From Galaxea fascicularis (Eukaryota > Cnidaria > Anthozoa > Scleractinia > Euphylliidae), in assembly GCA_948470475.1 (NCBI GenBank), contig OX419338.1:32331882-32395881 (forward strand): a DNA stretch of 64,000 nt. Reading direction: 5' to 3'. Under the pieces are notes generated by a model. It saw nothing but the letters and a program-made list of their open reading frames with translations, was not told the DNA's origin and did no database searches. Positions 13,001 through 22,298 of the stretch are shown here, one piece after another; positions within the stretch are counted from its first letter, which is position 1, and each line of letters starts with the position of its first letter. Position numbers and translations under genes: made by a program.

Positions 13001-16000
13001 CCCTATTTCCACCTTCTTCCACTTCCCTATCCCCTATTCCCTCTGTTCCATTTCCCTTTTATCCTATTTCCCATCCTATTTTCTGTTAATTTTTCATTTT
13101 ACTGCATTCATGTCCCTCTCACTGTTGATTCCCATTTTTCCCAGTTATTCACTTTTTACCTCCCATGACCCTGTTGTTTCCTTTAGTTCCTAGTTCCCTG
13201 ACCTCCTTTCTTTCACCACCCAACTCCTCTTCCTCCTGAATCACTTCCTATTTTGCTTCAGATTCTACCACCATTTTTGTCCATCAACTTGTTTTCCTTT
13301 TTGTTCTTTCCAGTTCCGAAGCCTTATTTCCAGTACCTGCCCTCCTTTTATCCCAGTTTCCAACCCTACTTTTACTATGAAAACCCCCAAACCATGAACA
13401 CTAAACATTTATGGAATGTTATTGTATTTAAAGTAAAAAGCTAATCACGCACAACACAACTAAACCGCAAACTGTAACGGTAATTAGGTTGTGGTTTCAT
13501 GTGGCTTTTGATTGGTTGCTGCACAATTGAAAAATGTCAAAAGTAAATCAAAGTGTTCACAGTTTTTGGATTCAGACAGTAATCACTCCTGACTCACCTT
13601 TGATTCCCTTCCATTTTTGCTTAGTTACCAATGTCTGTTTCCCAATGTTAACAGACACTCCACAACGTAATTGAGTCTATGAAAGCACAAAAATTTTTAA
13701 ATGCTTACCTGAACCCAACCATTGGCTTTTTCTTGCAAATCTGACATGGAATCTGATGTTCACCTGCAAAGCAAACAAAAGTTCTCAATCTCCACCAAAC
13801 ACTTCAAGCAAAGTGAAGGACTTGTTGCCACCAACAAAAGATCAGTTAATTACATACTATAATACAGTATTTATGTCACTTACATTTTGCAGCATTTGCC
13901 ATTTTCTGCAGTGTTCCAAGCCAGACATAACATAATGGTGCTTCACTTCCCATTACACACTCCAGGAAATTAAGAAGCACTGTTTCATTTTGCTTTAGTG
14001 GCTGAGAGAGAAATAATCAGGTTATCCTCTTAATATCAACTTACGGTGTTCTTTATATATAGCTTTTAAATCAGCCATATTCAACAACTGGATGAACTCA
14101 TGAACCACCTGTTGCTGTCTCTCTGCACTGTGACTATTGGCCATTGCTCCAGATACCACGATAACAGACATTTTAATTTTAACTTTTTATTCTTCACACG
14201 TTTGCACAGACACACGTTTGTGTAGATACAAACAGTTTTCACTTGTTTCCCTACAAACTTCTGCAGAATTTTTAGACTTGACTGAACATAAAAACCTCTC
14301 ATAAAAAGTACCTTTCGGGGAGTACACTGCAAAGCAAAATCATTACAAAACTACTAACTCCAGAGGGTTTGAAGAATTTATTTGCCATTTCCTCAGCAAA
14401 ACCAAATGTTGGTGCCTCCCCAACTGCTGCTGGGAGCTGAAAAAGAAAATATATATTGTGTATTCAGGTAATGACAGCATTATAGTTTAGTGAAGTTCCA
14501 TTTACATCCCATTAGTGATCACCATATAACCTCTCCTCACCATATCACTAGTTAGTCAATAACACAGGGCATGAGAATACAGGAGATGATCACCAGCGAT
14601 CAGTTGAGTTGTTTATACAAATTCTCCCAACATGTAACATATGAAATATAAGAGAACTGTAAGGAGAAAACACATGTTGATCTTGAAGATTAAAGGATTA
14701 TTACTGGCTCCACTGGAGCTACAACATTTAGTTCACGTAACACAGCACAGGCAACAGACCTGAAGAAATTCGCGGAGGTAAGCTTCAAACTTGGGAAAGT
14801 TCAGCAGTCCGTTGTCATCTTCTATCTGTGAAAAGTGATCTGCAAATGGAAACAAAGAAAGAGGTAACCATCTACCATTATGTAATACTTATTATCTGTT
14901 CTGTATTTTATGTGTAGGTGAAGTTAAGACTAAGGAATGTTTTTGGTATATTTCAGCATACTCAGACCTGAAAGATCAAGCTCCCATTCCTGGCCACAAA
15001 ATAATGTCTTTCAGATTTAAAAATTAAGGAAGGCTGCCCCATAAATGCCTTATGGTTTCCAGGGCTCAAAACTAACTTTTCAGCTTACTAGCCAAGTGCC
15101 TACTGCAAATGTTTTATGCTAACATATTCACTGGCCAAAATGGCTAGTGAAGCGCAAAACCTACTAGCTAAAGTGGAATTATTACTCGTCTGTGGCTAGT
15201 TGGCTACCGATAGTCTAAAGCCCTGGCTTTCTGGAGGTTTCTTTGCCACCTTATCAAAATAATAAATTATTATATTCATTCATTTTTATTATTAATTCAA
15301 TAATATTTTTGTTACTGTACAACCATTCAGTGGCAGTGAATGTTTACAAAGAAGTGATCCAGATGTGACTCTTAGCATGACATGTCCAAATCAGAACACT
15401 TGTAGAATTATTCTAAAGGAAGTTAAGGAACAGCATCTGGTTAGGCAATACACTGTTAAGGCCAGTTTCCACGCTACAATTCGTCAAAACGATTTGTCTG
15501 ACCGACATTGTCGGGGCGAGAATCGTACATCTATTTTGACGCCCGATTCTAGGCCCGACATGAAACCCAAGAGGGAAAATTTTCAGAGAGTTCGACTTTC
15601 TGTAAAGCGGTCATCCTATTTAGCACGCATAGTAAGGCATCAAAGGCAGAAATGGTGGGCGAGCAATGTATTGTTAAGCGTAGTCAAGGATTTTGCCATC
15701 CACATCTTCGCAATATCTCTTTTATTTCGATCATGATAAGACTTTATCAAGTTGGTTGTAAAGACACAGGTACCTGATCCATTCTGCAATTAACAGGGAA
15801 ATCTCTCTTTCATCAAAGGATGGCGCACTTGCCTTCATCCTCTTGTTCAGTGATGTTCACCATGTGTTTTCTCGCATGCCCTTTCAAAACATTTTGATTG
15901 ACGCAGCGGCTTCTTTGTGAGTGTCAGCCTGACATCCAAAAATCTGTTGCACTGCAACAGATTTTTGGAATCGGGCCGATTTTCATTTTCACGAATCCGC

Positions 16001-19000
16001 GGAGAATCGGGCGTCAAAATAGACGTACGATTCTCGCCCCGACACTGTCAAGCCAACAAATCGGCCCGACAAATCATACCGTGTAAGCCGGCCTTTAGTA
16101 ATAATTCTTTGCACAGGGTGGAAATTAAAGAATTGTACTCACATCTTAGTTTGTCAACAAGACGTCCAGCACACAATGTTGAAAGGGCTGTCTTGACAGA
16201 CAGCACTCGGATCCTCCCAATGGCATCACTTAAACACAAAATAAAATGCACATCTGGACCTTCTCTGTACATCTACCTTCAAGTTGACACTATGACAGAC
16301 CTTTTAACACATAAGGGATCACAATCAAATGAAGACTGATCCTCGCCGTTGTGTACATAATTATTTGCCATTGCAAAAGAAGCCTGAAAAAAATTCAGGA
16401 CCCTGTTGAAGTCCTGAAACTTTTTCAGGCTTCTTTCACAATTGCATATAATTGCATAGACAACTGCGAGGATCAATCTTCATTTGATTTCATTTCCGCA
16501 GTTCATATATGATTCATTTCATATACATCATTCACACATAAGGGATCACAGTTACTATTTTAAAACAGTCATTTATCTGCTTTTACTCTAAAGTAACCAA
16601 GGCTTAAATTCAAAACAATTGTGTGTATCCAGATCTTAATGATAGCCCAACCAAATAAAATAAAAGGACTTGAGCTTGTTATTAATTATAAATTATTTGT
16701 TTTATTTCTGCATTTTCAAGGCATTTACAAGCTGAAAATACAGTTGCCTTAATTCACATTGACACAGGACTGTTGTTTATTATCCTGCAATGCCACAATT
16801 GCTGAGATCCCCATGTACTTTCAACACTTCCCTGCCTGACACGTCATTAATAGTACGGAATAACTGAGCACAAACTGATGAGAAAAAGAGGTATAAATTA
16901 CTGAAAATATCAGCACCTGTCGTAAGCATACAAAAGCCAGTTTGTCACCAGACTTATTGACCTCTCAACATCAATGTAGTGAGTTGTGGGCAGTCGTTTG
17001 TTCAAAGCATAAAATATGCTGGATACAATGGCTTCCAATCGAGTTTCATGGAGCTCTGTGTTGTGGTCAAGAGTGTTGAGTCCATTCTCACGAAATGCTT
17101 CAATCATGTTGAAAACATCAACCAGGTGTACTGTAAACAACAAAAATGAAAATTGAAAGAGGGAAAAACACCAACATTTTTGAATGAACAATAGTGTCAG
17201 TTGATCGAAATTAGTGAAAATGGAGTAAAACATCATTTTAACCATAAAAATCACATGATACAGTGTGTACATTCAGACAAACTGGCAGACAAACTATACA
17301 GTGTAACACGTTAAACACTCTCCATATTTCTCAGACAAAAAATAAAAAAATAATTGTCTCCATTTGGCATGAATTTTGGCCACAGACATTATCTGTTCTG
17401 CAAAGAGAACAGTTCCCTATCGGAAAACTGTGAGCTTTGAGGATCTGATAATATACAAGGACAAACATTCGGACATAAATTATTTTTAAAGCCAAATGGA
17501 GACAATATTATTGTGTTTATTAAAAATACTTTGATTTCCTTTTAATTGGAAAATTAAATGAGACTTATGTGTAAGTTGAAGTTTGATTGAGACTCTATCA
17601 CATGACAGCAGAAAGCAAGAGACCACTTGACCACTATGCAACAAACTGTTATTTTCATTTAGTTGAGTTATCTGGCCCAGAAATGGAGAAAGACTACCCG
17701 AGAGCATGTTGGATGGCTCTGTATTCAGTGAGGGCCTCTCTGTTGCCCCTGCTTCAATGACGATATTTTCAGATACATGATTGTCTTTTTTTGGTCCCTA
17801 ACTACATGTACATTAGGGCCTAGACGTTCGGTCCTCAACCACATTAGGGCCTAAGTTGCATATTTGGTTGAGGCCGACTATGTTAGCCTCTCCAGCAATG
17901 TGTTGTAACAAAGGAAAACAGCTCCATGAAATAAATTAAATTTTGCCACATTAAGTGCAAAAAGTGCAATGACTTGAATTTGCACAAGCACCATGCTATC
18001 TCATGGGATCTCTGCCTTCTGGTCATGTAATAGAATAATACATGTACACACACATGTGCCACTGGTATAAATGAGTAAATAAGTTTCCAAAACACTGTCT
18101 TCTATTCATAACAGACGTTGTTAAAACCAAGACTTATCAAACTTTACTTACAGTTGGTCTTGTTCTGAACAAAAAGTAGTTTGGCAGCAGTGCGGTAGGC
18201 AGCGAATCGAATCTCATCCAATCCTTCCTCATCTGAAACACAAAAATTTATATAATATGCTGAAAAACAAATCAGATAAAAATTGAAACTCCAACCAAAG
18301 AAAAGACCAAGGTCAGTTATGAGGTCTGCTAAAAGAGTGCAATAGGAGCTGTTAATGATAATCTACTCTTGAAGTAAACTGATGTTACACACTGTACATT
18401 GTTCAAAGTTCATAGCTCAGAGCAATTTTTCTTGGACACTTTTCTTGTATAATTTTCTCAATTTTCTCTTGGGGGTGGGGGAGGGCAGGGTGGAAAAACA
18501 TTAATAAAAACTCATTTTGATGTTACAGAATTTTATAACAAAAACCAAAATACATGACTTGTACAACATGGCTTCTCCACTACATCATTCAATAGTAAAC
18601 TACAAGCATATGCTCTGCCTAATGGTTTCCAGTACACTACCTGTTAACTTCCTGTCCATTATACTACACATGTACATGTACAAGAAGTGAATTGTGATAT
18701 AATTCTTACTCATTTCATGGAAAAGGTCTTGAAGAAGTTGATCTGCTTCATCTTTGGGTATGGACTCATTTAAGATGCTGTAAAGAAACAAAGAAATTAT
18801 GAATAAGTAAATACAGTATGTGAATCACAAGCTGCAAATGAACTGCCTGTGAGATACACTGTACCACCTGATGACTAAAGCAGCCAGCTGGACAACTAAC
18901 ATGTATTACTAAACTACAGCTGTAATTGAAGCAACCAATGTCTTCACCTTAAAGGATTCCAACAACACAACAACATACATGTGTGGTATGCATCCTCAGC

Positions 19001-19151
19001 TTATAACATGTTACACAACAACAAATTTCTATCAATAGGAAATAACCAGGGCCAATGAAACGTTCAAAAATTGGATAATAGTGAGAGAAAGTAACACAGA
19101 GTTCACACATTCTTACTTGCCAGCCAAAATAGGTGACGTTGTTGCTTCCAT
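852..19151 (-). CDS. DTNA: Dystrobrevin (16 coding exons placed; 3' end outside the window)
   Basis: Dystrobrevins are cytoplasmic scaffold proteins of the dystrophin-glycoprotein complex. The placed exons run 19151-19117, 18777-18710, 18232-18152, 17130-16917, 16228-16143, 14839-14760, 14436-14359, 14326-14312, 14001-13884, 13763-13709, 12656-12617, 11944-11873, 11043-10913, 7691-7554, 5229-5188 and 1059-852. All junctions agree in phase and total 1461 nt, or 487 codons without a stop. In order the product shows the EF-hand-like region ([10 protein letters not shown], then [14 protein letters not shown] across a junction, [14 protein letters not shown]), a ZZ zinc finger with CQIC, CLHC and CQDC pairs plus HKREH, a VPPLP linker, [14 protein letters not shown], and the C-terminal coiled coil with [17 protein letters not shown] and [14 protein letters not shown]. 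The last motifs point to dystrobrevin rather than dystrophin. The start is the first ATG in frame, in an exon with its own acceptor, so an upstream untranslated exon is expected. One gene could correspond to both vertebrate DTNA and DTNB. Confidence 0.9.
1060..5187. other. Dystrobrevin intron, mostly without features
   Basis: This AT-rich intron contains the tRNA-derived SINE head at 1350-1422. The family predicts a short coiled-coil exon here (phase 2 at both ends), which I could not identify. No other gene is visible. Confidence 0.45.
1350..1422 (-). mobile_element. tRNA-derived SINE head
   Basis: Reading the minus strand, TAGCTCAGTAGTAGAGC resembles a polymerase III A box and GGGGTTCGATTTCC a B box, about 35 bases apart. 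An acceptor-like stem (TCTCTCA with TTGGGGA) can form with wobble pairs. The anticodon arm does not fold as a standard 5-bp stem, so this is more likely a SINE head than a working tRNA gene. Confidence 0.55.
5188..5229 (-). CDS. DTNA: Dystrobrevin exon 15
   Basis: This 42-nt exon encodes [13 protein letters not shown] between split Arg codons, matching LDEEHRLIARYAAR of the family. It has a GATTCCAG acceptor and a GTAAGT donor. Confidence 0.88.
5230..7553. other. Dystrobrevin intron, nothing distinct
   Basis: I saw AT-rich sequence without a convincing exon. The stretch 7240-7460 carries paired CAACA/TGTTG motifs that resemble a decayed inverted-repeat element, but I could not set its ends. 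Confidence 0.4.
7554..7691 (-). CDS. DTNA: Dystrobrevin exon 14 (Ser/Thr-rich linker)
   Basis: This 138-nt exon opens with the codon completed as Val, then [18 protein letters not shown] and a Ser-rich stretch ending KLAEDMDG. The junction recreates NIVPPLP, matching HIVPPRP of vertebrate dystrobrevins, which supports joining it to exon 13 over 3.2 kb. Confidence 0.85.
7692..10912. other. Dystrobrevin intron with a Ser-rich ORF and diverged repeats
   Basis: A minus-strand ATG at 9288 opens a short Ser-rich frame ([17 protein letters not shown]) to 9103. It has no clear donor and no family match, and could be an alternative first exon or chance. A motif around ATGAAATCCTAA recurs here (8937) and in the next intron. 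The 41-bp minisatellite is listed separately. Confidence 0.35.
10620..10894. repeat. Minisatellite, 41-bp unit, about 7 copies
   Basis: Units start with AACGAAT near 10620, 10658, 10699, 10740, 10780, 10821 and 10862, each carrying a CCCTTCGG-like core. The spacing is 38-41 bases with scattered substitutions. It ends just before exon 13. Confidence 0.85.
10913..11043 (-). CDS. DTNA: Dystrobrevin exon 13
   Basis: This 131-nt exon encodes a basic linker ([20 protein letters not shown]) ending in TLDVTNI plus two bases. It corresponds to the vertebrate linker before VPPRP. It ends at a GTAAGT donor. Confidence 0.85.
11044..11872. other. Dystrobrevin intron with degenerate tandem repeats
   Basis: Between about 11240 and 11480 a diverged unit of roughly 100 bases recurs, with versions of ATGAAGTCCTAAAGT and GAGCAGTGCTTTCCT. 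Related pieces lie at 8740-9000. Nothing else is visible. Confidence 0.4.
11873..11944 (-). CDS. DTNA: Dystrobrevin exon 12 (ZZ finger, part 3)
   Basis: This 72-nt exon encodes [20 protein letters not shown] then YSTW, the conserved end of the ZZ domain with its two His ligands. It has a TTTTTTGCAG acceptor and a GTGAGA donor. Confidence 0.93.
12203..12360. mobile_element. Foldback (inverted-repeat) element
   Basis: The arm starting GGTGTGTTGCTGGCTTCC (12218) is repeated in inverse near 12290-12350 as GAGGCAAGCAACACACC. The arms pair over roughly 60 bases with a few mismatches around a short loop. This is typical of a MITE. It directly abuts the hexanucleotide repeat. Confidence 0.75.
12355..12449. 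repeat. Hexanucleotide microsatellite (TAATGC)n
   Basis: About 16 units of TAATGC with two TAATGG variants near the start. The repeat follows the foldback element without a gap and may have grown from its end. Confidence 0.95.
12617..12656 (-). CDS. DTNA: Dystrobrevin exon 11 (ZZ finger, part 2)
   Basis: This 40-nt exon encodes [13 protein letters not shown], with the CLHC zinc pair and the first Cys of the next pair. The donor is GTGAGC. The family equivalent is YRCQQCHNYQLCQ. Confidence 0.92.
12780..13440. repeat. Pyrimidine-rich tract in a dystrobrevin intron
   Basis: The plus strand here is dominated by C and T, with loose repeats of CCCAGTTCC, TTCCCT and CCTATTTCC. Open frames in several phases across it are low-complexity artefacts. 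It could form purine-pyrimidine triplex structure. Confidence 0.7.
13709..13763 (-). CDS. DTNA: Dystrobrevin exon 10 (ZZ finger, part 1)
   Basis: This 55-nt exon encodes [17 protein letters not shown] plus part of an Arg codon. It supplies the first Cys pair (CQIC) of the ZZ zinc finger. It has a TTTGCAG acceptor and a GTAAGC donor. Confidence 0.9.
13884..14001 (-). CDS. DTNA: Dystrobrevin exon 9
   Basis: This 118-nt exon encodes [20 protein letters not shown] then [19 protein letters not shown]. It matches the family segment ending in CLVWLPLMHRLA just before the ZZ finger. It has a TCTCTCAG acceptor and a GTAAGT donor. Confidence 0.9.
14312..14326 (-). CDS. DTNA: Dystrobrevin exon 8, a 15-nt microexon
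   Basis: Five codons (CTPRK) lie between TTTGCAG and GTAC. They fill the gap that vertebrate proteins occupy with CFPQQRK between the flanking exons, and both sides are phase 0. Skipping it would keep the frame. Gene finders are likely to miss it. Confidence 0.6.
14359..14436 (-). CDS. DTNA: Dystrobrevin exon 7
   Basis: This 78-nt exon encodes [20 protein letters not shown] then FFKPSG, equivalent to LPTAVFEGPSFGYTE in vertebrates. It has a TTTTTCAG acceptor and a GTTAGT donor, in phase 0 at both ends. Confidence 0.85.
14760..14839 (-). CDS. DTNA: Dystrobrevin exon 6
   Basis: This 80-nt exon encodes [20 protein letters not shown] then LREFLQ, equivalent to the vertebrate segment with YDQFLREVLK. 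The donor is a weak GTCTGT; the end is set by phase agreement with exon 7. Confidence 0.85.
15459..16094. mobile_element. Harbinger-like non-autonomous DNA element, 636 bp
   Basis: The termini start AGGCCAGTTTCCACGCTAC and end in the imperfect inverse (GTGTAAGCCGGCCT). A near-perfect inverted stretch follows inside (GTCGGGGCGAGAATCGTAC near 15513 and its inverse near 16024). TTA occurs immediately outside both ends (15456-15458 and 16095-16097), as expected of the 3-bp target duplication of PIF/Harbinger elements. No transposase frame is present. It lies in the intron between exons 5 and 6. Confidence 0.7.
16143..16228 (-). CDS. DTNA: Dystrobrevin exon 5
   Basis: This 86-nt exon encodes [19 protein letters not shown] and AGRLVDKLR, matching the family stretch GKISVFAVKMALATLCGGK. 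The acceptor is TGTGTTTAAG and the donor GTGAGT. Confidence 0.92.
16324..16533. mobile_element. Palindromic retroposon without tRNA core, 210 bp
   Basis: A 17-bp direct repeat (ACACATAAGGGATCACA) at 16307-16323 and 16534-16550 flanks an insert with the internal palindrome GAAGCCTGAAAAAAATTCAG / TTTTTCAGGCTTCTTT. The same arms occur in the insert at 23545-23885, where they enclose a tRNA-like sequence. The long direct repeats look like retroposition rather than cut-and-paste transposition. Confidence 0.7.
16551..16916. other. Dystrobrevin intron, nothing seen
   Basis: AT-rich intron between exons 5 and 4, to the right of the retroposon. I see no feature in it. Confidence 0.4.
16917..17130 (-). 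CDS. DTNA: Dystrobrevin exon 4 (EF-hand-like region)
   Basis: This 214-nt exon encodes [19 protein letters not shown], continuing through [20 protein letters not shown] and [20 protein letters not shown]. It is the best-conserved exon of the EF-hand-like segment. The first base pair of codons is completed by the T at the end of exon 3 to give Leu. Confidence 0.93.
17131..18151. other. Dystrobrevin intron, nothing distinct
   Basis: Ordinary intron sequence. ATTAGGGCCTA occurs twice around 17810-17855 near a short inverted motif, but no element can be delimited. Confidence 0.4.
18152..18232 (-). CDS. DTNA: Dystrobrevin exon 3 (start of EF-hand-like region)
   Basis: This 81-nt exon encodes [19 protein letters not shown] and VQNKTN. 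It aligns with the vertebrate dystrobrevin stretch containing STYRTACKLRFVQKK. It has a GTTTCAG acceptor and a GTAAGT donor. Confidence 0.9.
18283..18826. repeat. Duplicated segment containing dystrobrevin exon 2 (parent copy)
   Basis: This stretch, exon 2 with flanking introns, is repeated in the same orientation at 56420-57173. The exon bases are identical by eye; the flanks carry scattered differences and an insertion of about 200 bases in the other copy. Confidence 0.85.
18710..18777 (-). CDS. DTNA: Dystrobrevin exon 2
   Basis: A TTTACAG acceptor and GTAAGA donor bound 68 nt encoding [22 protein letters not shown]. The phase joins exon 1 (two bases) to exon 3 (one base). A second, identical copy of this exon lies at 57052-57119, outside the gene. 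Confidence 0.75.
19117..19151 (-). CDS. DTNA: Dystrobrevin coding exon 1 (start codon)
   Basis: This exon encodes [11 protein letters not shown] plus two bases. It ends at a GTAAGA donor, and a TTTAG acceptor sits 7 bases before the ATG, so the exon begins at 19158 with a short leader. The N-terminus is not conserved enough to confirm the start; upstream non-coding exons are expected. Confidence 0.6.
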
Positions 19152-19198
19152 TATCTTCCTAAAGCACAAAAAAAATATACATTTAAGAATAATGTATA

Positions 19199-19224
19199 GT
19201 GCATGTGCATGTGCATGTGCATGT
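19199..19224. repeat. Short GCATGT microsatellite
   Basis: About four units of TGCATG next to exon 1 on its 5' side. Confidence 0.9.
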
Positions 19225-21558
19225 AATAACACATTTAAAGGAAGGCAACCAGCTGTATTAATACATCATACTTCTTTGCAAACACATATAGCTGGCCAGT
19301 TTCAGTCACAACAAGTAACGTTTGCCTTTTAGCCATGGATTTGACTCAAAATTTCCAAACAAATCCCTGGCTATTAATGACTGCCCTGCATCTAAGATAC
19401 AGGGGGACTTTACTCACTTTAGAACTAATGACCAAGATTAGGTGTATACTTTTGATAAGTAGAACAAATTGCAAATTAAAATTATTGCAAATGTTATGCC
19501 GTACATGTACAGTATCATAACATTTGGCAAAATTAAAGACTTTGTCATCGACCACCAGCTGCTACTAGCAAATCTTTTAATTTTGGATTGATCAGTCCTA
19601 TCAGTTATCACTGTCATTCAAGAACAACAGCAAAAATTCCTTCTGAAAACCAGCTACTGTATGGCTGTACTTTCTCTTTGGAACCCAGCAGAGCTCCTCA
19701 ATTGACATCCCCCTTCGCGTCTTGAATCACAAGTTTAAATCACCATTGCTGGACATTGTTCAGTTCTGGTTTTTAAACTTGTGCCATTCTAGATCTAGTC
19801 CATCATCAACTGAGAGTTCAACATGATTTTTTTTCACAGGAACAAAAACATTTAGAACTCACAGATGTTTTGAACTTGGATCCAGCTGAAGAGGAGCTCG
19901 ACTATGTTTGCTTTTCATTTTCTGAACAGTTTTCAAAGAGAAAATGTTTAAAACACTTTGAATTAAGTAGCAACCAAAACTCCCTCTTAATATTATTAAA
20001 AAGAGGAATGGACATCAAAAGTCCTGTTGTTCAAAGGATTTAAACTGCAGCCAATATTAAGAATCAGTATGTGTGAAAAAAATTCATACAAAACCAATAC
20101 ACCTTAATTAAAGCTCATTAAAAAAACAGCAAAAAAGTAAAGAAAGAAATCAAAAACATTTTTCATGGCTCAACTGTTGAAAGAAACAATTTAAAAGGAA
20201 CTAAAATTACTGAATAGTTTTATTTTCAAATACTCACATTATCAAATAATTTAACCCATAGAATTTTTGGCTTTTTAAAAAGTTAATCACATTAGCAGCT
20301 TAGCAGAAAGAAACTAAGCAACAATATCATTCAATCCGAAGCTCAACATACATTAAAGGTGTAAGGCTTGATTTGATTAAGACTTACTTTAATATTCACG
20401 AATAAACATTCTTGAGATTATGGATCCCCTGGCGCATTTAATTAATCATTTTTAACAAGGATCCCCAAAGTTCATTTATGTTTAATTTTATATAAACTTT
20501 AAATGGCCAATTAGCGAAAATGGAATCAATCTTCTCTCCGTTTAATTTTAAAAGGCGTAGGGTTTCTGGATTGAAAAACGTCAGACACTGGTATATCGAT
20601 CGATTAGCGACAAAGTTCGAAAGAGACGTTCCCTTTTTTAACAATCATTGGGCAATCACAAGAAACATGCATCGCTATTCAAAGCATTCGAAACGCGAGG
20701 CGTTGACTCAAACAACCCACGAGGTTTTGGTTGGTTCGACCATTTTTTCGATTAATGTTGACTACAATAAAATAAGCAGCTTTCGAGGGAATGAAACTTA
20801 AGTTTTCACCTCTTCAAACAACTTGGAGATTCGTGAACTGGAAAACAGTGATTCATTTGGTGAAGATCCGATGTCAATTTCGCGATTCGGATGTACTTTT
20901 ATGAAACATTCATTGTTATGGCTCATGTTTAGCTGCCACTAGGTGACAAAGAACCTTTCAAAAGCACAGAGCACTTGTTTATCCGTACGTATGGTCAATG
21001 GAGAGGAACACAGAGGAATGAGCTTGGTGCGTTTCATTTTAATCGTACATTTTTTTGTCTCGCAAGAGCTTATTTCCGGTCAACATTTTGCCATACATTA
21101 CGGGCAAACGTTAACATTTCTAATTTAAGCGTTAAGACTGAAACATTTCTGTCCGAAGAGTGTAATTCCACAAATAAACCGTAGCCGCAAACTGCAAGCC
21201 CTTGGGGTACAAGGGCGAATAAATAATCCCACAAGAGCTTACAATCACTGGATGACCTGGCGTAGATCAGCATAGCTGTGGATGTGAAATTATCATAACA
21301 AATTGGCGTGCATGTTTCAAAGCTTACGCATTTATCCATGTTTTAAAAAGCACTTTCAATATCAAGCTGTATTGAATAGAAATGGCCGAATGAACAGACG
21401 ACTCAAGAACATACTTAAAGCGCGTTTTTCGCGGGTTTGTTGTGCATTTCAGGCTCCAATGCGCCCACGAAGCAAGCAAAAAATTCCCAATGATAACACT
21501 ATGAAAAAGATTTCACTTAAATACAACATAAAACGAGGCTAAAATAATGGTGCCATAC
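19225..21558. other. Intron or upstream region of dystrobrevin, no supported gene
   Basis: AT-rich sequence with several short frames on both strands. A minus-strand ATG at 20926 opens 39 codons (MSHNNECFIKVHPNREIDIG...) to a GTGAAA donor-like site, but its phase does not fit exon 1. Nothing else can be supported. Confidence 0.35.
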
Positions 21559-21640
21559 CTTCGCACAGAAAGAAAACGGTAAAAATTCCTTCACTTCTCA
21601 GTTTAGGTTGGGTTTTATCCCTTCCAATGACTCCGCCATT
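21559..21640 (-). promoter_or_regulatory. Possible dystrobrevin first (untranslated) exon
   Basis: On the minus strand AAAATGGCGGAGTC at 21642 resembles the YY1-type ATGGCGG start-site motif. A donor (GAAG/GTATGG) follows at 21558, and an E-box TCACGTGA lies just upstream at about 21665. The short frame from this ATG closes after 13 codons. The idea fits the need for a leader exon before 19158 but rests on motifs only. Confidence 0.3.
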
Positions 21641-21857
21641 TTACTTCGCCACAGTCTGGAGTAATCACGTGACATGTTCTTTCACATACCACAGCCTGAG
21701 CAGCCCCTATTTTCTGCTCGACCGTCACGCAATCAATGGGTTTAAAATTTTCCGTGACAACTTTTCTCCCAAGGCATTTCCCACCAATGCAGTTAACAGT
21801 TGTTCCTTTCAGTGTCATAAGATGTGATGAAGATAGAGAGAGCGAGGACCAGTCCTA

Positions 21858-21899
21858 AGGGGGTGGGGTGGGGGGAGGGGGGAAGGGGGGAAGGGGGGA
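21858..21899 (+). repeat. G-run cluster, possible G-quadruplex
   Basis: At least six runs of four or more G occur within about 40 bases. This lies about 200 bases upstream of the suggested dystrobrevin start region. Confidence 0.6.
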
Positions 21900-22298
21900 C
21901 CATCACTCACTCACTGGGTCATAACCTTTATACAGTCGAACCTTCCGTAATAATATTATAAGCGACAATGCCAACACAAGTCTTAGTGGTCACTCAGGTT
22001 GGAGGTGGTCGCTTACGAGAGATCAGGCCCCAGGGGCTCTACATTTTAGGTATTTGTATCAGGTAATTGCAAAGTCGTAGGCCTTTTCCCAATGTTCATC
22101 CAAACACATAGTAATAACTTTTACGAGCCCCAAAGATATTATGACCGGTACTAAAAATATCCTTAGCAAAAAATCGTTTGTAACTCACAAGAGTATTTAT
22201 ACCATCTACTGACGTTACACAAATCACTTGACTCTGATGATGACTTCCGCTCAGGTTGTCGAAACGTCAGTCAATGTCACCACAAACAGTCCTTCTTA

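Noticed and set aside
12732..13444. Several overlapping plus-strand frames rich in Pro, Ser, Phe and Leu
   Set aside because: They come from the pyrimidine-rich intron tract and show low-complexity translation in all phases.
20520..20801. Plus-strand frame of 93 codons
   Set aside because: No domain, no splice context and no homologous match that I recognise. The upstream region of dystrobrevin on the other strand explains the location.
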